Positions 34,965 through 45,103 of a stretch of DNA of 64,000 bases are shown one piece after another. Origin of the DNA: Bacillus massilinigeriensis (GTDB lineage: Bacteria > Bacillota > Bacilli > Bacillales > Cytobacillaceae). Each line of letters begins with the position of its first letter. The stretch's first letter is position 1. The notes beneath the pieces were generated by a model. That model saw nothing but the letters and a program-made list of their open reading frames with translations. It had not been told where the DNA came from and ran no database searches. The translations under genes were made by a program, and so were the position numbers. Location: assembly GCF_900111815.1 (NCBI RefSeq), contig NZ_LT630004.1, positions 1,348,320 through 1,412,319 of the forward strand, in the 5' to 3' direction.

Positions 34965-36344
34965 TTACAATTTAGGAATAGTGACAATGAACGTTGTACC
35001 GACACCTTGTTCGCTTTTCACTTCAATTATGCCTCCATGGATTTCGACAATTTTCTTTACGATGGCAAGGCCTAATCCGCTGCTGCCTTCCTTTCGATTT
35101 CTAGCTTTATCTTCTTTATAAAAACGGTTGAATATATTTGGAAGACTGTCAGACGATATTCCAATACCTGTATCCTTTATGATAATTTTGCATTCTCTTT
35201 CTGAGTTTTTAATCGCAACAGATATAGTACCTCCACTCTCGGTAAATTTAATACTATTTGTGATGAGGTTAATCCACACTTGCTGTAATAGTTTCTCGTC
35301 TCCATAAATATACGTTTCAGGCAAATCAAGATCAAACGCGAGTTCCTTTTCCCTCCAACTCCATTCTGTCATAAACATCACCTGTTTGATTTGGGAAGAT
35401 AAATTGAAGGTCACTTTTTCAATAATCGATTCTTCCTTGTCAAGGGAAGCTAGCATGAGCAATTGTTTACTCAGTTGCGAAAGTCTGCGGCTCTCTTCCT
35501 CGATAATGGACAAATAACGTTTCTTTGTTTCGTCTGGCAATTCTTTCTCACGAAGAGTCTGAGAGAAACCCTGGATGGAAGCAAGAGGTGATTGGATCTC
35601 ATGCGAAACATTCGAAACGAATTCCTGCCTCATTTCCTCGAGCTGTTCGATACTTTTCGCCATACTGTTAAAGTGGTCTGCAAGTTGGCCAATTTCATCC
35701 CTTCTTTTCACATCCAATTCATACTGATAATTACCTAGCGCAATCTGCTTCGTTGCCTCCGTTAACTTGCTGATTGGTCTCACAATATAACGAGTACTAA
35801 TCATGACAAGGATAATGCTAATGACAACCGAAAAAGTCAAGACAACTGCAAAAAAGATGCGCATTTCACCGAATTGATAACCGACATCAGGACGAACAAA
35901 CATGGCATATTGCTTTCCTTCTGCGATGATTGGCATCCCAATCGTATTGATCACAGAGCTATCAAAAAATCCGGTGATGAACGTTTTAGATGGGAAATCT
36001 CGTATTCCGTGATAAATTTTTCCGGTAAAAACGGCATTAACAATATCTTGATCAATTTTCTTCTTGCTAAATTTCCCGCCGTAAAAAGATTTTTGTCCTT
36101 GTTTATCCACAAGGAAAATCTGATAGCCTAGCTCACCGGCATGTGCAAGATAGTTGTCTTTATCCAGTTCGGGATTTTGTCGGTAAAAATCCGAAATATC
36201 TCTTGCCATCGCTGTTACTTTATCGTCGTTGTAATCTTTTAGAAAAACTTGATAATATACATTCGATATCAGAAAAGACAGGAGACCGCTCAAAAGCATT
36301 GTTGCTAGGGTGACTGCTAGAATATGGGAGTAAATGGACTTCAC
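34965..36344 (-). CDS. hssS: Heme sensor histidine kinase HssS
   Basis: A 459-residue kinase. Two membrane helices flank an extracellular sensor (about 35-165) that keeps HssS-specific stretches such as KIYHGIRDFPSKTF, FITGFFDS and MFVRPDVGYQFGEM. HAMP, HisKA (VSNVSHEIQSPLASIQGF), the N box NLITNSIKF and G boxes DTGIGIS and GSSGLGLAI follow. Length equals that of staphylococcal HssS. It overlaps hssR by 4 nt (ATGA). Confidence 0.92.
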   Translation of the reverse strand: MKSIYSHILAVTLATMLLSGLLSFLISNVYYQVFLKDYNDDKVTAMARDISDFYRQNPELDKDNYLAHAGELGYQIFLVDKQGQKSFYGGKFSKKKIDQDIVNAVFTGKIYHGIRDFPSKTFITGFFDSSVINTIGMPIIAEGKQYAMFVRPDVGYQFGEMRIFFAVVLTFSVVISIILVMISTRYIVRPISKLTEATKQIALGNYQYELDVKRRDEIGQLADHFNSMAKSIEQLEEMRQEFVSNVSHEIQSPLASIQGFSQTLREKELPDETKKRYLSIIEEESRRLSQLSKQLLMLASLDKEESIIEKVTFNLSSQIKQVMFMTEWSWREKELAFDLDLPETYIYGDEKLLQQVWINLITNSIKFTESGGTISVAIKNSERECKIIIKDTGIGISSDSLPNIFNRFYKEDKARNRKEGSSGLGLAIVKKIVEIHGGIIEVKSEQGVGTTFIVTIPKL

Positions 36345-37018
36345 TTTTTAGCTACCTCCAATTTATAACCAAGACCTCTAACCGTTTTGATGGAAAAATC
36401 GTCCGTCTTGCCAGTGAAACGATCTCTCAACCTTTTGATATGTACATCTACTGTCCGATCATCCCCAAAAAAGTCGGATCCCCAAATTTGATGGATTAAT
36501 TCTTCTCTCGTGAAAATTCTGTTAGGATAACTCGCTAGTTGGGCAAGTAGCTCAAATTCCTTCATCGGCAGCATCAAAACCTGACCATTACAATTTACCT
36601 CATAGCTATTTTGATCAATAACAGTATCATGCAGCTTAATTTTGTTACCTGTTACCATTTGGTACCTTCGAAGCAATGCGCGAATCCGAAAGAGGAGTTC
36701 CTTAGGTTCAAAAGGCTTTGTTAAATAATCATCTGTACCAACGGAAAATCCCTTCTCTTTATCTCTAAGCTGATCTTTCGATGTAAGCAAAATAATTGGA
36801 AAGTCATAATGCTTCCGGATCTCCTCTGTTAGTTCGTATCCATCCTTATTCGGCATCATGACATCGACAACAGCTAGATTGATCTGTTGATGGAGAAGAA
36901 TCGAACTGGCCTCCTTTCCATCTCTTGCTTCATGAATAGCATAACCTTCAGCTTCCAGATAGAATTTCAATAATTCTCGTATATTTGGATCATCATCTGC
37001 GACTAAAATATGCAGCAT
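36341..37018 (-). CDS. hssR: Heme response regulator HssR (OmpR family)
   Basis: A 225-residue OmpR/PhoB-type regulator. The receiver has ADDDPN, the phosphorylation site Asp in VVDVMMPNKDGYEL, LTSKDQ and TKPFEP. The C-terminal winged helix includes NRIFTREELIHQIWG and DRTVDVHIKRLRDRF. The exact HssR repeat upstream of hrtBA supports the name. A TATAAT at 37110-37105 (minus) is a likely start of the hssRS transcript. AAAGGAG precedes the ATG. Confidence 0.92.
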   Translation of the reverse strand: MLHILVADDDPNIRELLKFYLEAEGYAIHEARDGKEASSILLHQQINLAVVDVMMPNKDGYELTEEIRKHYDFPIILLTSKDQLRDKEKGFSVGTDDYLTKPFEPKELLFRIRALLRRYQMVTGNKIKLHDTVIDQNSYEVNCNGQVLMLPMKEFELLAQLASYPNRIFTREELIHQIWGSDFFGDDRTVDVHIKRLRDRFTGKTDDFSIKTVRGLGYKLEVAKK

Positions 37019-37196
37019 TACAAAATCTCCTTTTTACTCTTTGTTTTTTGGATGAAAATGTATGAATACAATAAGCAGAACGCACTGGTTTGCATCACCA
37101 TTTCATTATAAAATGAAAGAAAGATTTTTTCATGTGGCATTGTGATGTCCATGCTAAGCTAAGTTGCTAAATATTTTTAGAAATGGAGGAAGCTGC

Positions 37197-39401
37197 ATGG
37201 AAAATATACCTGTTGATTTCGGCTGTAACGAAACTGTTGACTTCTCCTTCTTTGATGCTGTAGCTTCCGGCATCGTCATCCGCAATTTAAAAGGTGAGAC
37301 GCTTTTCGTTAATCAATCGTTTTGTCGTCTTTTTAACGTATCTAAGGAAGCAGTTAAAGGATTGAAATCCTACCGTCCCTATATCACTATTTCGACGGAA
37401 ACAGGGGAGGATTACATTGATTATAAGGATTATTCTGCTTATAAGGCAGGGGTTACGGGAAAATCTGATGAAACATGTTTGAAGATCCAAACCGAAGAGG
37501 GAAAAGTAAAATGGATCAAAGTCAAGACAGAATTAACCCTTTTAGATCATAATAAATATATTGTCTCCACTATTATGGACATTACCGAAGAAAAACTGGC
37601 GAAGGAACGCTGTATCACCAGTGAACAAAGGTTAAAATATTTAATTCAATCAATGGACGAGCTTATTTTTACGATTGATCGTAATTTACGTTACACATCT
37701 GTTTATGGTCGCTGGCTCAAGAAATATGGACATTCGGAAACGACTATTGTTGGAAAAAGTGTTAATGAAATTGTAGATGTTTCAGGAAATCCGCTCCATA
37801 CAAAGGCCATGAAGCAAGCATTTTCTGGTAAATCTTTTACCTATGAATGCCAACTGCAATTTGCTGGGAAGTTAAGTGACTTTCATGTATCTTTTTCTCC
37901 AATACGGTCTGAGGATGGGGAGATTGAATCCATTCTTGGAGTAGCAAGGGATATTACCTGTGAAAATAGGATGAAAAGACAGTTAAAGCTAAGCCAGGAT
38001 TTATATGAAAAGCTGATTGAATTGTCGCCAGAAATGATTTATCTGCAAATGAACGGAAGCATTGTCTATATGAACGATGCAGGGATAAAAGCGCTTAAAG
38101 CCAACGGTATGTCAGAATTAAAGGGGAAATCCATCTATCAAATCATTCATCCGGAATATCACGAAATAATTAAGAAGCGGCTATCTCAACTAAAACAAAA
38201 TAAGGATGTAGGATTGTTAGAAGAAAAGCTCATTTGTTTCGATGGATCTATAAAGTATTTTGAAGTTTCATCATCTCCTATCAAAATGGGAAGGAGATCT
38301 GGTTCAATTGTGTTTGCAAGGGATGTTACCGTCAAGCGGCAAGCAGTAGAACTTTTGAAGGAAAGCGAAGAGAAGTTTCGGCAGCTCGCAGAAAACATAA
38401 ACGATATTTTCTGGATGAAAGACATCGCAACAAATAAATTTATTTATATTAGCCCTGCCCTTGATAAACTTGCAGGACCACTCCAGCATAAAAAATATCC
38501 GAACGCAAGTAGTCCTCTGCAGCACCTTATTCTTGAAGAAGGCCAGAAAACGCATGGCAATACGGAGGATTTAACAAGATCCTATAAAATCAAGACGAAC
38601 ATGGGCAAGGAAAAGTGGATGAAAGAAAGAATATTTTATATTCACAACGAGAAAAACGAACCGATCCGGATTGCGGGTGTTGCAGAAGACATCACAATAT
38701 TAATGGAGACACAGGAGCTCTTGCAGAAACAAAAACGTCTGATGATCATACAAAACTTGGCAGCAGGCATCGCACACGAAATTAGAAATCCATTGACTAC
38801 TATTAAAGGATTCATGCAATTGCTTCAAAATTTTATTCCGGAAAATTATTTTAATATCATGGAAAGTGAAGTAAATAATATAGACAAATTTATTGACCAA
38901 ATGCTTCTGCTTGGTAAAGACACAGCGAAGAAAGAAAAAAGGGATGTAGCAATGTATTCATTACTGTCAGACGTCATATCAGCATTCCAACCTAAGATGG
39001 ATATTAATTTTGAGCGCGGTAATCTTAAGGAAACGGATTTAGTGCAATGCCATGCAGACGAGTTAAAAGAAGTGCTGTTTAATATCCTTGATAACGCATG
39101 CAGTTCATTTAGCGGCAACGAAAATAGGGAGATTTGGCTAAAGGCTGAGGTGAATGGAAATAATGCATTGATAACGATAAAGGACAATGGCAAGGGAATC
39201 AGTGCGGAGCGAATAAAAATGCTAGGCGAACCGTATTATGCCAACAATGAAAAAGGAATTGGCTTTGGATTGATGATATGCCAGAAAATTATTGAAAACC
39301 ATCATGGAGAACTCACTATTTTGAGCAAGAAAGGGGAGGGAACGACTGTTAAAGTTCAATTGCCATTAAAGACAGCGCTTAATCTATCAAATAGTATCTA
39401 A
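37197..39401 (+). CDS. Soluble multi-PAS histidine kinase, sporulation-kinase type
   Basis: A kinase of about 734 residues without membrane helices. Four PAS domains can be read, starting near FFDAVASGIVIRN, LIQSMDELIFTIDRN, LIELSPEMIYLQMNG and LAENINDIFWMKD. HisKA is LAAGIAHEIRNPLTTIKGF, the form found in KinA/KinE sporulation kinases; NILDNACSSF is the N box and DNGKGIS and GIGFGLMICQ the G boxes. There is no cognate regulator beside it, so it probably feeds Spo0F. The ATG at 37197 has GGAGG 7 nt upstream. Confidence 0.87.
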   Translation: MENIPVDFGCNETVDFSFFDAVASGIVIRNLKGETLFVNQSFCRLFNVSKEAVKGLKSYRPYITISTETGEDYIDYKDYSAYKAGVTGKSDETCLKIQTEEGKVKWIKVKTELTLLDHNKYIVSTIMDITEEKLAKERCITSEQRLKYLIQSMDELIFTIDRNLRYTSVYGRWLKKYGHSETTIVGKSVNEIVDVSGNPLHTKAMKQAFSGKSFTYECQLQFAGKLSDFHVSFSPIRSEDGEIESILGVARDITCENRMKRQLKLSQDLYEKLIELSPEMIYLQMNGSIVYMNDAGIKALKANGMSELKGKSIYQIIHPEYHEIIKKRLSQLKQNKDVGLLEEKLICFDGSIKYFEVSSSPIKMGRRSGSIVFARDVTVKRQAVELLKESEEKFRQLAENINDIFWMKDIATNKFIYISPALDKLAGPLQHKKYPNASSPLQHLILEEGQKTHGNTEDLTRSYKIKTNMGKEKWMKERIFYIHNEKNEPIRIAGVAEDITILMETQELLQKQKRLMIIQNLAAGIAHEIRNPLTTIKGFMQLLQNFIPENYFNIMESEVNNIDKFIDQMLLLGKDTAKKEKRDVAMYSLLSDVISAFQPKMDINFERGNLKETDLVQCHADELKEVLFNILDNACSSFSGNENREIWLKAEVNGNNALITIKDNGKGISAERIKMLGEPYYANNEKGIGFGLMICQKIIENHHGELTILSKKGEGTTVKVQLPLKTALNLSNSI

Positions 39402-39427
39402 TAATTCAAAAACTACAGCTTATACTG

Positions 39428-39452
39428 AACAGCCTTTAGGGGCTGTTTTTTA
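39428..39452 (+). terminator. Terminator of the PAS kinase gene
   Basis: AACAGCC / GGCTGTT stem with a 6-nt loop and a T-rich tail. Confidence 0.8.
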
Positions 39453-39534
39453 TATGTTCATAAGGCAGGTTTGGAATAATTTTTCCTTTATAGATTAAAG
39501 CTAAAGTAAAAGCTGGACAAGCTGAGGTGATAAA

Positions 39535-39708
39535 TTGTTTTCAAAGATTTTAGAATACATGCCAACATGGCAAATGGTTGTACAGGCTGGTGTCACACTA
39601 GCAATTCCAATTGTGTTAACAAAAACCTTTGCAGCAATAGATAAGGAAACGGAGGTGGAAGGCGATGGGCAACGGAGAAAAAAAGAAGCCAATTCAAGGG
39701 CAAAGTAA
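39535..39708 (+). CDS. Small membrane protein at the head of the ger operon (57 aa)
   Basis: A TTG start at 39535 follows GAGGTGA at about 4 nt. The 57 residues contain one hydrophobic helix ([19 protein letters not shown]) and a basic tail. The frame overlaps the start of the GerA-type gene by 44 nt, and the GerA ribosome binding site lies inside it. Some Bacillus ger operons carry a small D subunit with two helices; this one has a single helix, so the comparison is loose. No homologue is recognised by eye. Confidence 0.45.
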   Translation: MFSKILEYMPTWQMVVQAGVTLAIPIVLTKTFAAIDKETEVEGDGQRRKKEANSRAK

Positions 39709-41185
39709 AGCTCTTCGTCTTACAGGTGTATTCCAGGACGACATCGCTCATATCCAACAGCTGCTTGAGGAAAATTCGGACGTTCTATATCGCAATTTCC
39801 GTTTGAGCAATACAAACAAGCGGGCTGGACTTTTTTTAATAGACGGATTAGCGGATAAAGAACTTGTGGATAAGTTTATTTTAAGGTCCTTAATGGCTCC
39901 CTTTTCTGAAGAGGACCATGAACTAATTGAGCAAGAGGGTCTTAAAAATTACTTAAAGAATACTGTGCTATCTATTGGGGAAGTTAAAGAAACCAATACG
40001 CTTTCAAATGCAGTAAATGAAATCCTTGATGGCATGGCCGTCTTGATAATTGAAAGTGTGACGGAAGCTATCATCCTCGGCATCAAAAAAGTCAAGTCAA
40101 GAAGTCTAGAAGAGCCCATCTCCGAACCACTTGTAAGAGGTCCAAGAATAGGATTCACGGAAGCTCTAAAAGATAACACAGCTATATTAAGGAATCAAGG
40201 GCAAAATGAAGACTTGGTCATGATCAATAAAACCGTCGGTAAAAGAACAAAGAAGAAAGCAGTCATTACCTATATAAAGGGTGTAGCAGATCAAAATCTT
40301 GTTGATGAAATTGTAAAGAGGATAGATCGTATTGAAATAGATTTTCTGCCAGAGTCAGGGTATATCGAGCAAATGATTGAAGATAACTATATCACTCCCT
40401 TTCCGCAAATTCAAAATACAGAGCGGCCAGATCGGGTAATTGGAGCGCTTGCTGAGGGAAGGGTGGCCATCCTACTTGATGGGACTCCATATGTTTTGAT
40501 TGCACCGGTAACCTTCAGCATGCTCTTACAGTCACCAGAAGATTATTACGAGCGTTGGATGCCGGGATCTCTGATAAGAGTACTCCGCTTCCTTGCAGCG
40601 TTTATCTCGCTCTACGGTCCCTCAATTTATATTTCTTTTATCTCTTTTCACCCTGGGCTTATCCCGACAAAATTGGCGATTTCGATTGCCAGTTCAAGGG
40701 TAGGAGTACCTTTTCCCGCTTTTTTAGAGGCTCTATTGATGGAAATTGCGATTGAAATTCTCCGTGAAGCGGGATTAAGACTGCCTAAACCGATTGGACC
40801 AGCAATTGGTATCGTAGGCGGTTTAATTATTGGAGAAGCAGCTGTTACAGCTGGAATTGTAAGTCCTTTTATGGTTATTGTTGTTGCTTTAACTGCAATT
40901 TCCTCTTTTGCAATTCCTCAGTACAGCGTTGGTATCACACTTAGAATGTTGCGATTCATCTCCATGTTTGCTGCTGCTGTTTTTGGTTTGTATGGTGTTA
41001 TTCTTTTTACATTATTACTGTTATCACATTTAGTCCGGTTAAAAAGCTTTGGTGTACCGTATATGAGTCCTTGGACGCCGCTTTCAATCAAGGATCTAAA
41101 GGACTTCGTTCTACGTGCTCCGGTGTTCAAAATGAAGCGTCGGCCAATGATGCTTGATACGAAGGATGTTCGGCGAAAAGGCTAA
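39665..41185 (+). CDS. Spore germination receptor subunit A (GerA/GerKA family)
   Basis: A 506-residue GerA-type subunit. The N-terminal cytoplasmic domain contains [39 protein letters not shown] precedes the membrane part, and [20 protein letters not shown] and [23 protein letters not shown] are conserved stretches. It sits in the spore inner membrane with subunits B and C and responds to germinants. The ligand cannot be deduced. The ribosome binding site GGAGGTGG precedes the ATG. Confidence 0.93.
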   Translation: MGNGEKKKPIQGQSKALRLTGVFQDDIAHIQQLLEENSDVLYRNFRLSNTNKRAGLFLIDGLADKELVDKFILRSLMAPFSEEDHELIEQEGLKNYLKNTVLSIGEVKETNTLSNAVNEILDGMAVLIIESVTEAIILGIKKVKSRSLEEPISEPLVRGPRIGFTEALKDNTAILRNQGQNEDLVMINKTVGKRTKKKAVITYIKGVADQNLVDEIVKRIDRIEIDFLPESGYIEQMIEDNYITPFPQIQNTERPDRVIGALAEGRVAILLDGTPYVLIAPVTFSMLLQSPEDYYERWMPGSLIRVLRFLAAFISLYGPSIYISFISFHPGLIPTKLAISIASSRVGVPFPAFLEALLMEIAIEILREAGLRLPKPIGPAIGIVGGLIIGEAAVTAGIVSPFMVIVVALTAISSFAIPQYSVGITLRMLRFISMFAAAVFGLYGVILFTLLLLSHLVRLKSFGVPYMSPWTPLSIKDLKDFVLRAPVFKMKRRPMMLDTKDVRRKG

Positions 41186-41205
41186 TGAAGAAAGAGGGGC
41201 ATACA

Positions 41206-42297
41206 ATGATTACACATAGCAGCAATAAAATATCAACAGTTCAAGCAGTCCTCATTGTAACGAATTTTATTCTTGCCTCAGGGATTCTAACATTGCCAAG
41301 AAAAGCGGCAGAAGCCGTGAAGACACCCGATGTCTGGATAAGCATCATCATTAGCGGCGGAATCGCCATACTGCTTGGCATTATAATGGCCAAGCTGAGT
41401 CAATGCTACCCAGACAAGACATTTTATGAATATAGTGCAAAGTTAATGGGAAAATGGCTTGGAATGGCAGTAAGCATATGTTTCGTCATTTATTTTTGCA
41501 TCTTGTCTGCTTATGAAGTCAGGATAATGGCCGAGGTTACAGGATATCTTATTTTGGAAGGAACTCCTTCCTGGGCCATAACCATACCATTCTTGTGGGT
41601 AGGCTATTATTTATTAATAGGTGGGATTACATCTATCGCAAGGCTTTTTGAGGTTATCTTTCCAATAACAATCATTGTGTTCCTGCTGGTTATAGCAATG
41701 AGTAAGGAAACGCTTCAACTAAATAACTTACGACCTGTTTTAGGACTAGGGTTCAGTCCTGTATTAAAAGGATTAAAACCTACTATTTTATCCTTTATTG
41801 GTATTGAAATTATTCTATTTATCGTTGCCTTTATGGAAAAACCTAAAAGAGCAGTCAGAGCTGTAACGATTGGTTCACTCATCCCTATATTTTTTTATAT
41901 CATCATCCTGCTTACTGTTATAGCGGCATTATCTGTAAATGGAGTTGTCCACCGCACTTGGCCCACATTGGATCTAATCAGGGGGTATGAAATAAAAGGC
42001 TTATTATTTGAAAGGTTTGAATCGTTTCTTCTAATAATCTGGACAATGCAGATATTTGCTACATTCGTGATTACTTATTTTGCTGCATCCCTTGGCATCT
42101 TTCAAGTTTTCAAAGTGAAGGAAAGGAAAGTGTTTTTAGGATTACTGCCAGTATTATTCTTCATCTCCATGATTCCAAAAACGCTTGATGAAGTATTTAT
42201 GATAGGTGATATGCTTGGAAAGGCAGCAGTCATTCTTTGTGGTGTGTTGCCATTGCCGCTCTTGATCCTTGCTAAATGGAAGGGGAGAATGAAATGA
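41206..42297 (+). CDS. Spore germination receptor subunit B (GerB family, APC-like)
   Basis: A 363-residue permease-like protein with about ten helices. It starts MITHSSNKISTVQAVLIV and shows FILASGILTLPR early, then the helix-8 region TFVITYFAASLGIFQVF. GerB subunits have an amino-acid permease fold and bind the germinant. The ATG at 41206 is preferred, with GAGGGG 6 nt upstream; an ATG at 41185 overlaps the gerA stop (TAATG) and remains possible. Confidence 0.92.
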   Translation: MITHSSNKISTVQAVLIVTNFILASGILTLPRKAAEAVKTPDVWISIIISGGIAILLGIIMAKLSQCYPDKTFYEYSAKLMGKWLGMAVSICFVIYFCILSAYEVRIMAEVTGYLILEGTPSWAITIPFLWVGYYLLIGGITSIARLFEVIFPITIIVFLLVIAMSKETLQLNNLRPVLGLGFSPVLKGLKPTILSFIGIEIILFIVAFMEKPKRAVRAVTIGSLIPIFFYIIILLTVIAALSVNGVVHRTWPTLDLIRGYEIKGLLFERFESFLLIIWTMQIFATFVITYFAASLGIFQVFKVKERKVFLGLLPVLFFISMIPKTLDEVFMIGDMLGKAAVILCGVLPLPLLILAKWKGRMK

Positions 42298-43478
42298 AAA
42301 AAACATTCTTATTAACTTTTTTATGCTCATCTTTCCTTTTGTCTGGCTGTTGGAGCAGCAGGGAAATCGAGGAACTCGGCTTGAATGTTGGTATTGCGCT
42401 CGATAAAGGAGATAAGGTTGCGGAGAATATGGGAAGGGTTGAAGAAACACCTGACTCCTCTGGATTTCTATTCACAAATACCTATCAGTATGTAAATATT
42501 AGTGCCGTTCCCTCGGGATCTAAGGATGGAGGCAGTGGACAAAAACAATATGTGAATATATCAGAGGTTGGTGGCACAAACCATCAAATTATTAGGGAAG
42601 TTTCTCTGCGAGAGGAAAACCCTATCATGTTCCAGCACACAAAGGTTATTGTCGTAAGCGGAGACTTGTTGAAGGATACTAGTATGAGGAAACTGCTGGA
42701 TCTATTCCTCAGAGACAATGAAATGAGACTCAGTTGTATTGTCTTGGTCACAAAAGGATCTGCAAAGGAAGTGCTTAATTTAAAAGATCCTTCTGTGATT
42801 CCATCTTTACGTTTAGTGGGGATTGGTGATAATGTTTACAGATCAACCAAAATCCTCAAGCCCATGACACTTACAAGATTACAGGGAAATATATATTCAA
42901 ATAACAGTTATCTCATTCAAAACGTTGTTTCAAAATCTGGAGAAGTCCGATTTTCAGGCGCGGCAGTATTCAGCGGAAAAACAAATAAGCTTATTGGTTA
43001 TTTGAAGGAAGAAGATCTTACGGGTGTCACCATGATAACAGGAGAGGCTAAAGGCGGAATTATTAAAGTAAATGAGGGTAAAAAAGGAAGGCAACGCGAT
43101 TTTGAAATTAAAACAATTAAGAGTACAATCACGCCTAAAGTTCTTAACGGAAAGATTTCTTTCCATATTAATATTGCCGCACAAGGTAGATTATCGGAAA
43201 ACTGGTTTCTGTCCCATAGGCCAATTAATCAAGTTTTGACGCAGTCGGAAAAAGAAATAAAAAAATCAATGGAACAGCGCCTTACTCAAGCATTAAAAAT
43301 GACGCAAAAGAAATATAAAGCAGATGTAATTGGGTTGGGTGAGAGGTTGAGAATCAAATATCCAAGAACATGGGAAAAAGTAAAAAGTAATTGGGATTCT
43401 ACTTTTGCAAATGTTCCGGTTACCTACTCTGTTGAGGTAAATATAACGGATTATGGATATAACGATCCAAAGTCGTAG
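42294..43478 (+). CDS. Spore germination receptor subunit C (GerC family lipoprotein)
   Basis: A 394-residue lipoprotein. The signal peptide ends in the lipobox LSGC, directly followed by WSSREIEELG, the standard start of mature GerC proteins. The Ger(x)C domain covers most of the rest. The ATG overlaps the gerB stop (ATGA), and AAGGGGAG lies 6 nt upstream. Expected location is the outer face of the spore inner membrane, anchored by a diacylglyceryl Cys. Confidence 0.93.
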   Translation: MKKTFLLTFLCSSFLLSGCWSSREIEELGLNVGIALDKGDKVAENMGRVEETPDSSGFLFTNTYQYVNISAVPSGSKDGGSGQKQYVNISEVGGTNHQIIREVSLREENPIMFQHTKVIVVSGDLLKDTSMRKLLDLFLRDNEMRLSCIVLVTKGSAKEVLNLKDPSVIPSLRLVGIGDNVYRSTKILKPMTLTRLQGNIYSNNSYLIQNVVSKSGEVRFSGAAVFSGKTNKLIGYLKEEDLTGVTMITGEAKGGIIKVNEGKKGRQRDFEIKTIKSTITPKVLNGKISFHINIAAQGRLSENWFLSHRPINQVLTQSEKEIKKSMEQRLTQALKMTQKKYKADVIGLGERLRIKYPRTWEKVKSNWDSTFANVPVTYSVEVNITDYGYNDPKS

Positions 43479-43502
43479 TTTTCTCAGGATTATAGGAATT
43501 GT

Positions 43503-43537
43503 AACAGGTACTCAAATAACATTGTGTACCTGTTTTT
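43503..43537 (+). terminator. Terminator of the ger operon
   Basis: Perfect 9-bp stem AACAGGTAC / GTACCTGTT with a 14-nt loop and T5. Confidence 0.85.
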
Positions 43538-43644
43538 GTGTGTATTTCTAAAAAAACTCCTCTCAATGGCAAAAAATCTCGTTATTTTATTGTATTTTTT
43601 TATAATCTTTATTATAATAAATAAGTCGTTGAATTTCATTACAT

Positions 43645-43718
43645 GTCTCAGTAGCTCAGCAGGATAGAGCAACAGTTTCCTAAACTGTAGGTCGGGGGTT
43701 CGAATCCCTCCTGGGACG
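43645..43718 (+). tRNA. tRNA-Arg (anticodon CCT)
   Basis: Full cloverleaf: acceptor GTCTCAG / CTGGGAC, D-arm AGCTCAGCAGGATAGAGC, anticodon stem ACAGT / ACTGT with loop TTCCTAA (anticodon CCT at 43679-43681, reading AGG), T-arm with GGTTCGAAT. Discriminator base G. CCA is not encoded. Confidence 0.95.
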
Positions 43719-43723
43719 CTAAC

Positions 43724-43755
43724 AAAAACCTTGAGAATTCAAGGTTTTTCTTTTT
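43724..43755 (+). terminator. Terminator of tRNA-Arg
   Basis: Perfect 11-bp stem AAAAACCTTGA / TCAAGGTTTTT with a 4-nt loop and further T residues. Confidence 0.88.
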
Positions 43756-43854
43756 AGCCACTTACTAAAACAACCCGCTTCTAGCATGTTTAATGGTAAC
43801 GTAAAATGGGCTTTCCTTATGAAAATTGCCAGGCAGGCCTGACGAAAATATTCA

Positions 43855-44673
43855 TCAATTGCTTTTGCTGTGTTTTTCTTTTGCAAATTGCTCCAATGCC
43901 TGTTGAGATATGGCAATATGCCCATCTTGACTAGGATGAACTCGATCAACGGACAGATGATCCGGGTGGCTAGAATTAATTACCTTGGTTGTTTGGACTA
44001 CCACAGAGTGATTAAAGTTTTGGGCAAATTGATAAAGCCGTAAGTTCCATTTAGGTAACAGTTTATCGGATAAGGAGTAAAACGTATGGTCGATTGGGAG
44101 CGGATTGTATAACTCTAAAAGGACAATTGTTACTTGGGGATTGAGGGTAAGGATAATGTCACTGACACCTGTCATATTATCAACAAATTCAGACTGTAAT
44201 GTATCAAATGTACCGATTGCCGTAGCAAAATCAGAATGGCGTGCTGCACGTAATATATCATTGCCTCCGACATTTAGGATAATAACCTCGGATTGCTTAA
44301 TTTCTTCGTCCAATCGTCCCCTTTGAACGATATCGTACAGCTTTTTGCTCGTTAAACCATTTATTCCTTCATTCCTTAAGAAGACTTCCTTTCCGGTCTG
44401 CTCTGAAAGACCAGCAGAAAAGCTTTGAACAAAATTAGCTTTTGGATCAGTTCCAAAACCGGTAATGACCGAATCTCCTAGCGCAAGCATGTGTATTGTA
44501 TCGATTCCCGACTCTTTAAGATAAGTGATATGGGAAGGGGAACCTTCTTCCGGCTGACCCATTGTCTTATTTTTTAATGAACTTATTTGGTAATAGGGAA
44601 GGTAAAGCCATAATGCTGAGGCAATCCCGCCTAATACCAACAATACAATGCAGATTTTCACAAATTTCTTCAA
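43855..44673 (-). CDS. SGNH/GDSL family lipase/esterase
   Basis: A 272-residue hydrolase with an N-terminal signal-anchor (ICIVLLVLGGIASALWLYLP). Block I is ALGDSVITGFGTD (catalytic Ser), block III NVGGNDIL, and block V DRVHPSQDGH (Asp and His). It resembles Bacillus YpmR-type secreted lipases. The TTG at 44673 is chosen, with GAGGTGG 5 nt upstream; the longer frame to 44721 has no ribosome binding site. The substrate is unknown. Confidence 0.87.
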   Translation of the reverse strand: MKKFVKICIVLLVLGGIASALWLYLPYYQISSLKNKTMGQPEEGSPSHITYLKESGIDTIHMLALGDSVITGFGTDPKANFVQSFSAGLSEQTGKEVFLRNEGINGLTSKKLYDIVQRGRLDEEIKQSEVIILNVGGNDILRAARHSDFATAIGTFDTLQSEFVDNMTGVSDIILTLNPQVTIVLLELYNPLPIDHTFYSLSDKLLPKWNLRLYQFAQNFNHSVVVQTTKVINSSHPDHLSVDRVHPSQDGHIAISQQALEQFAKEKHSKSN

Positions 44674-44757
44674 TAATACCACCTCGTTATATCGTATTCT
44701 ATCAGGTTTATTACGATACATGGATAGGAGGTTTGTGCCAATAATTTATAAAAAAGA

Positions 44758-44783
44758 GCCGATCCATTCAAAAGAATGGCGGC
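44758..44783 (-). terminator. Terminator overlapping the end of the XRE gene
   Basis: GCCGCCATTC / GAATGGATCGGC hairpin (two bases bulged) followed on the minus strand by TCTTTTTT. The gene stop lies in the loop region. Confidence 0.75.
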
Positions 44784-45004
44784 ACCCCTTCACTAATTCC
44801 TTTCACTATGGCTGAAATTGATTGAATTTGATGATCATCAAGGTCGAAAGCATCCTTTACTTTACTTTCAAGGTTAGCTGTAACCCTGCGTTTTCCCACC
44901 TCGACCAGGGCAATGAGGGCAAAGCTTACATCCACTAGTTTTGCAAATTCTCGTTGATTCAGATTATAGCTTCTTCTTAAATACTTTATAATATCCTTGT
45001 TCAC
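44768..45004 (-). CDS. XRE family HTH regulator (78 aa)
   Basis: A 78-residue single-domain protein. The HTH reads YLRRSYNLNQREFAKLVDVSFALIALVEVGKR, a Cro/CI-type fold, and a short helical tail follows. The start is GTG at 45004 with AAAGGAG about 9 nt upstream; an ATG one base earlier runs into TGA. The regulatory target is unknown. Confidence 0.8.
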   Translation of the reverse strand: MNKDIIKYLRRSYNLNQREFAKLVDVSFALIALVEVGKRRVTANLESKVKDAFDLDDHQIQSISAIVKGISEGVPPFF

Positions 45005-45103
45005 ATGTTACACTCCTTTAGAAAAAGCTAATAATAAATTAACTTATATTCCGAAGGTTGTCAAAGTGTAAAAGGAAGTTGATTTCGAGGAAAAACAGCG
45101 GAA

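Noticed and set aside
39501-39692. Minus-strand open frame opposite the small ger-operon gene
   Set aside because: No ribosome binding site and antisense to a better-supported frame.
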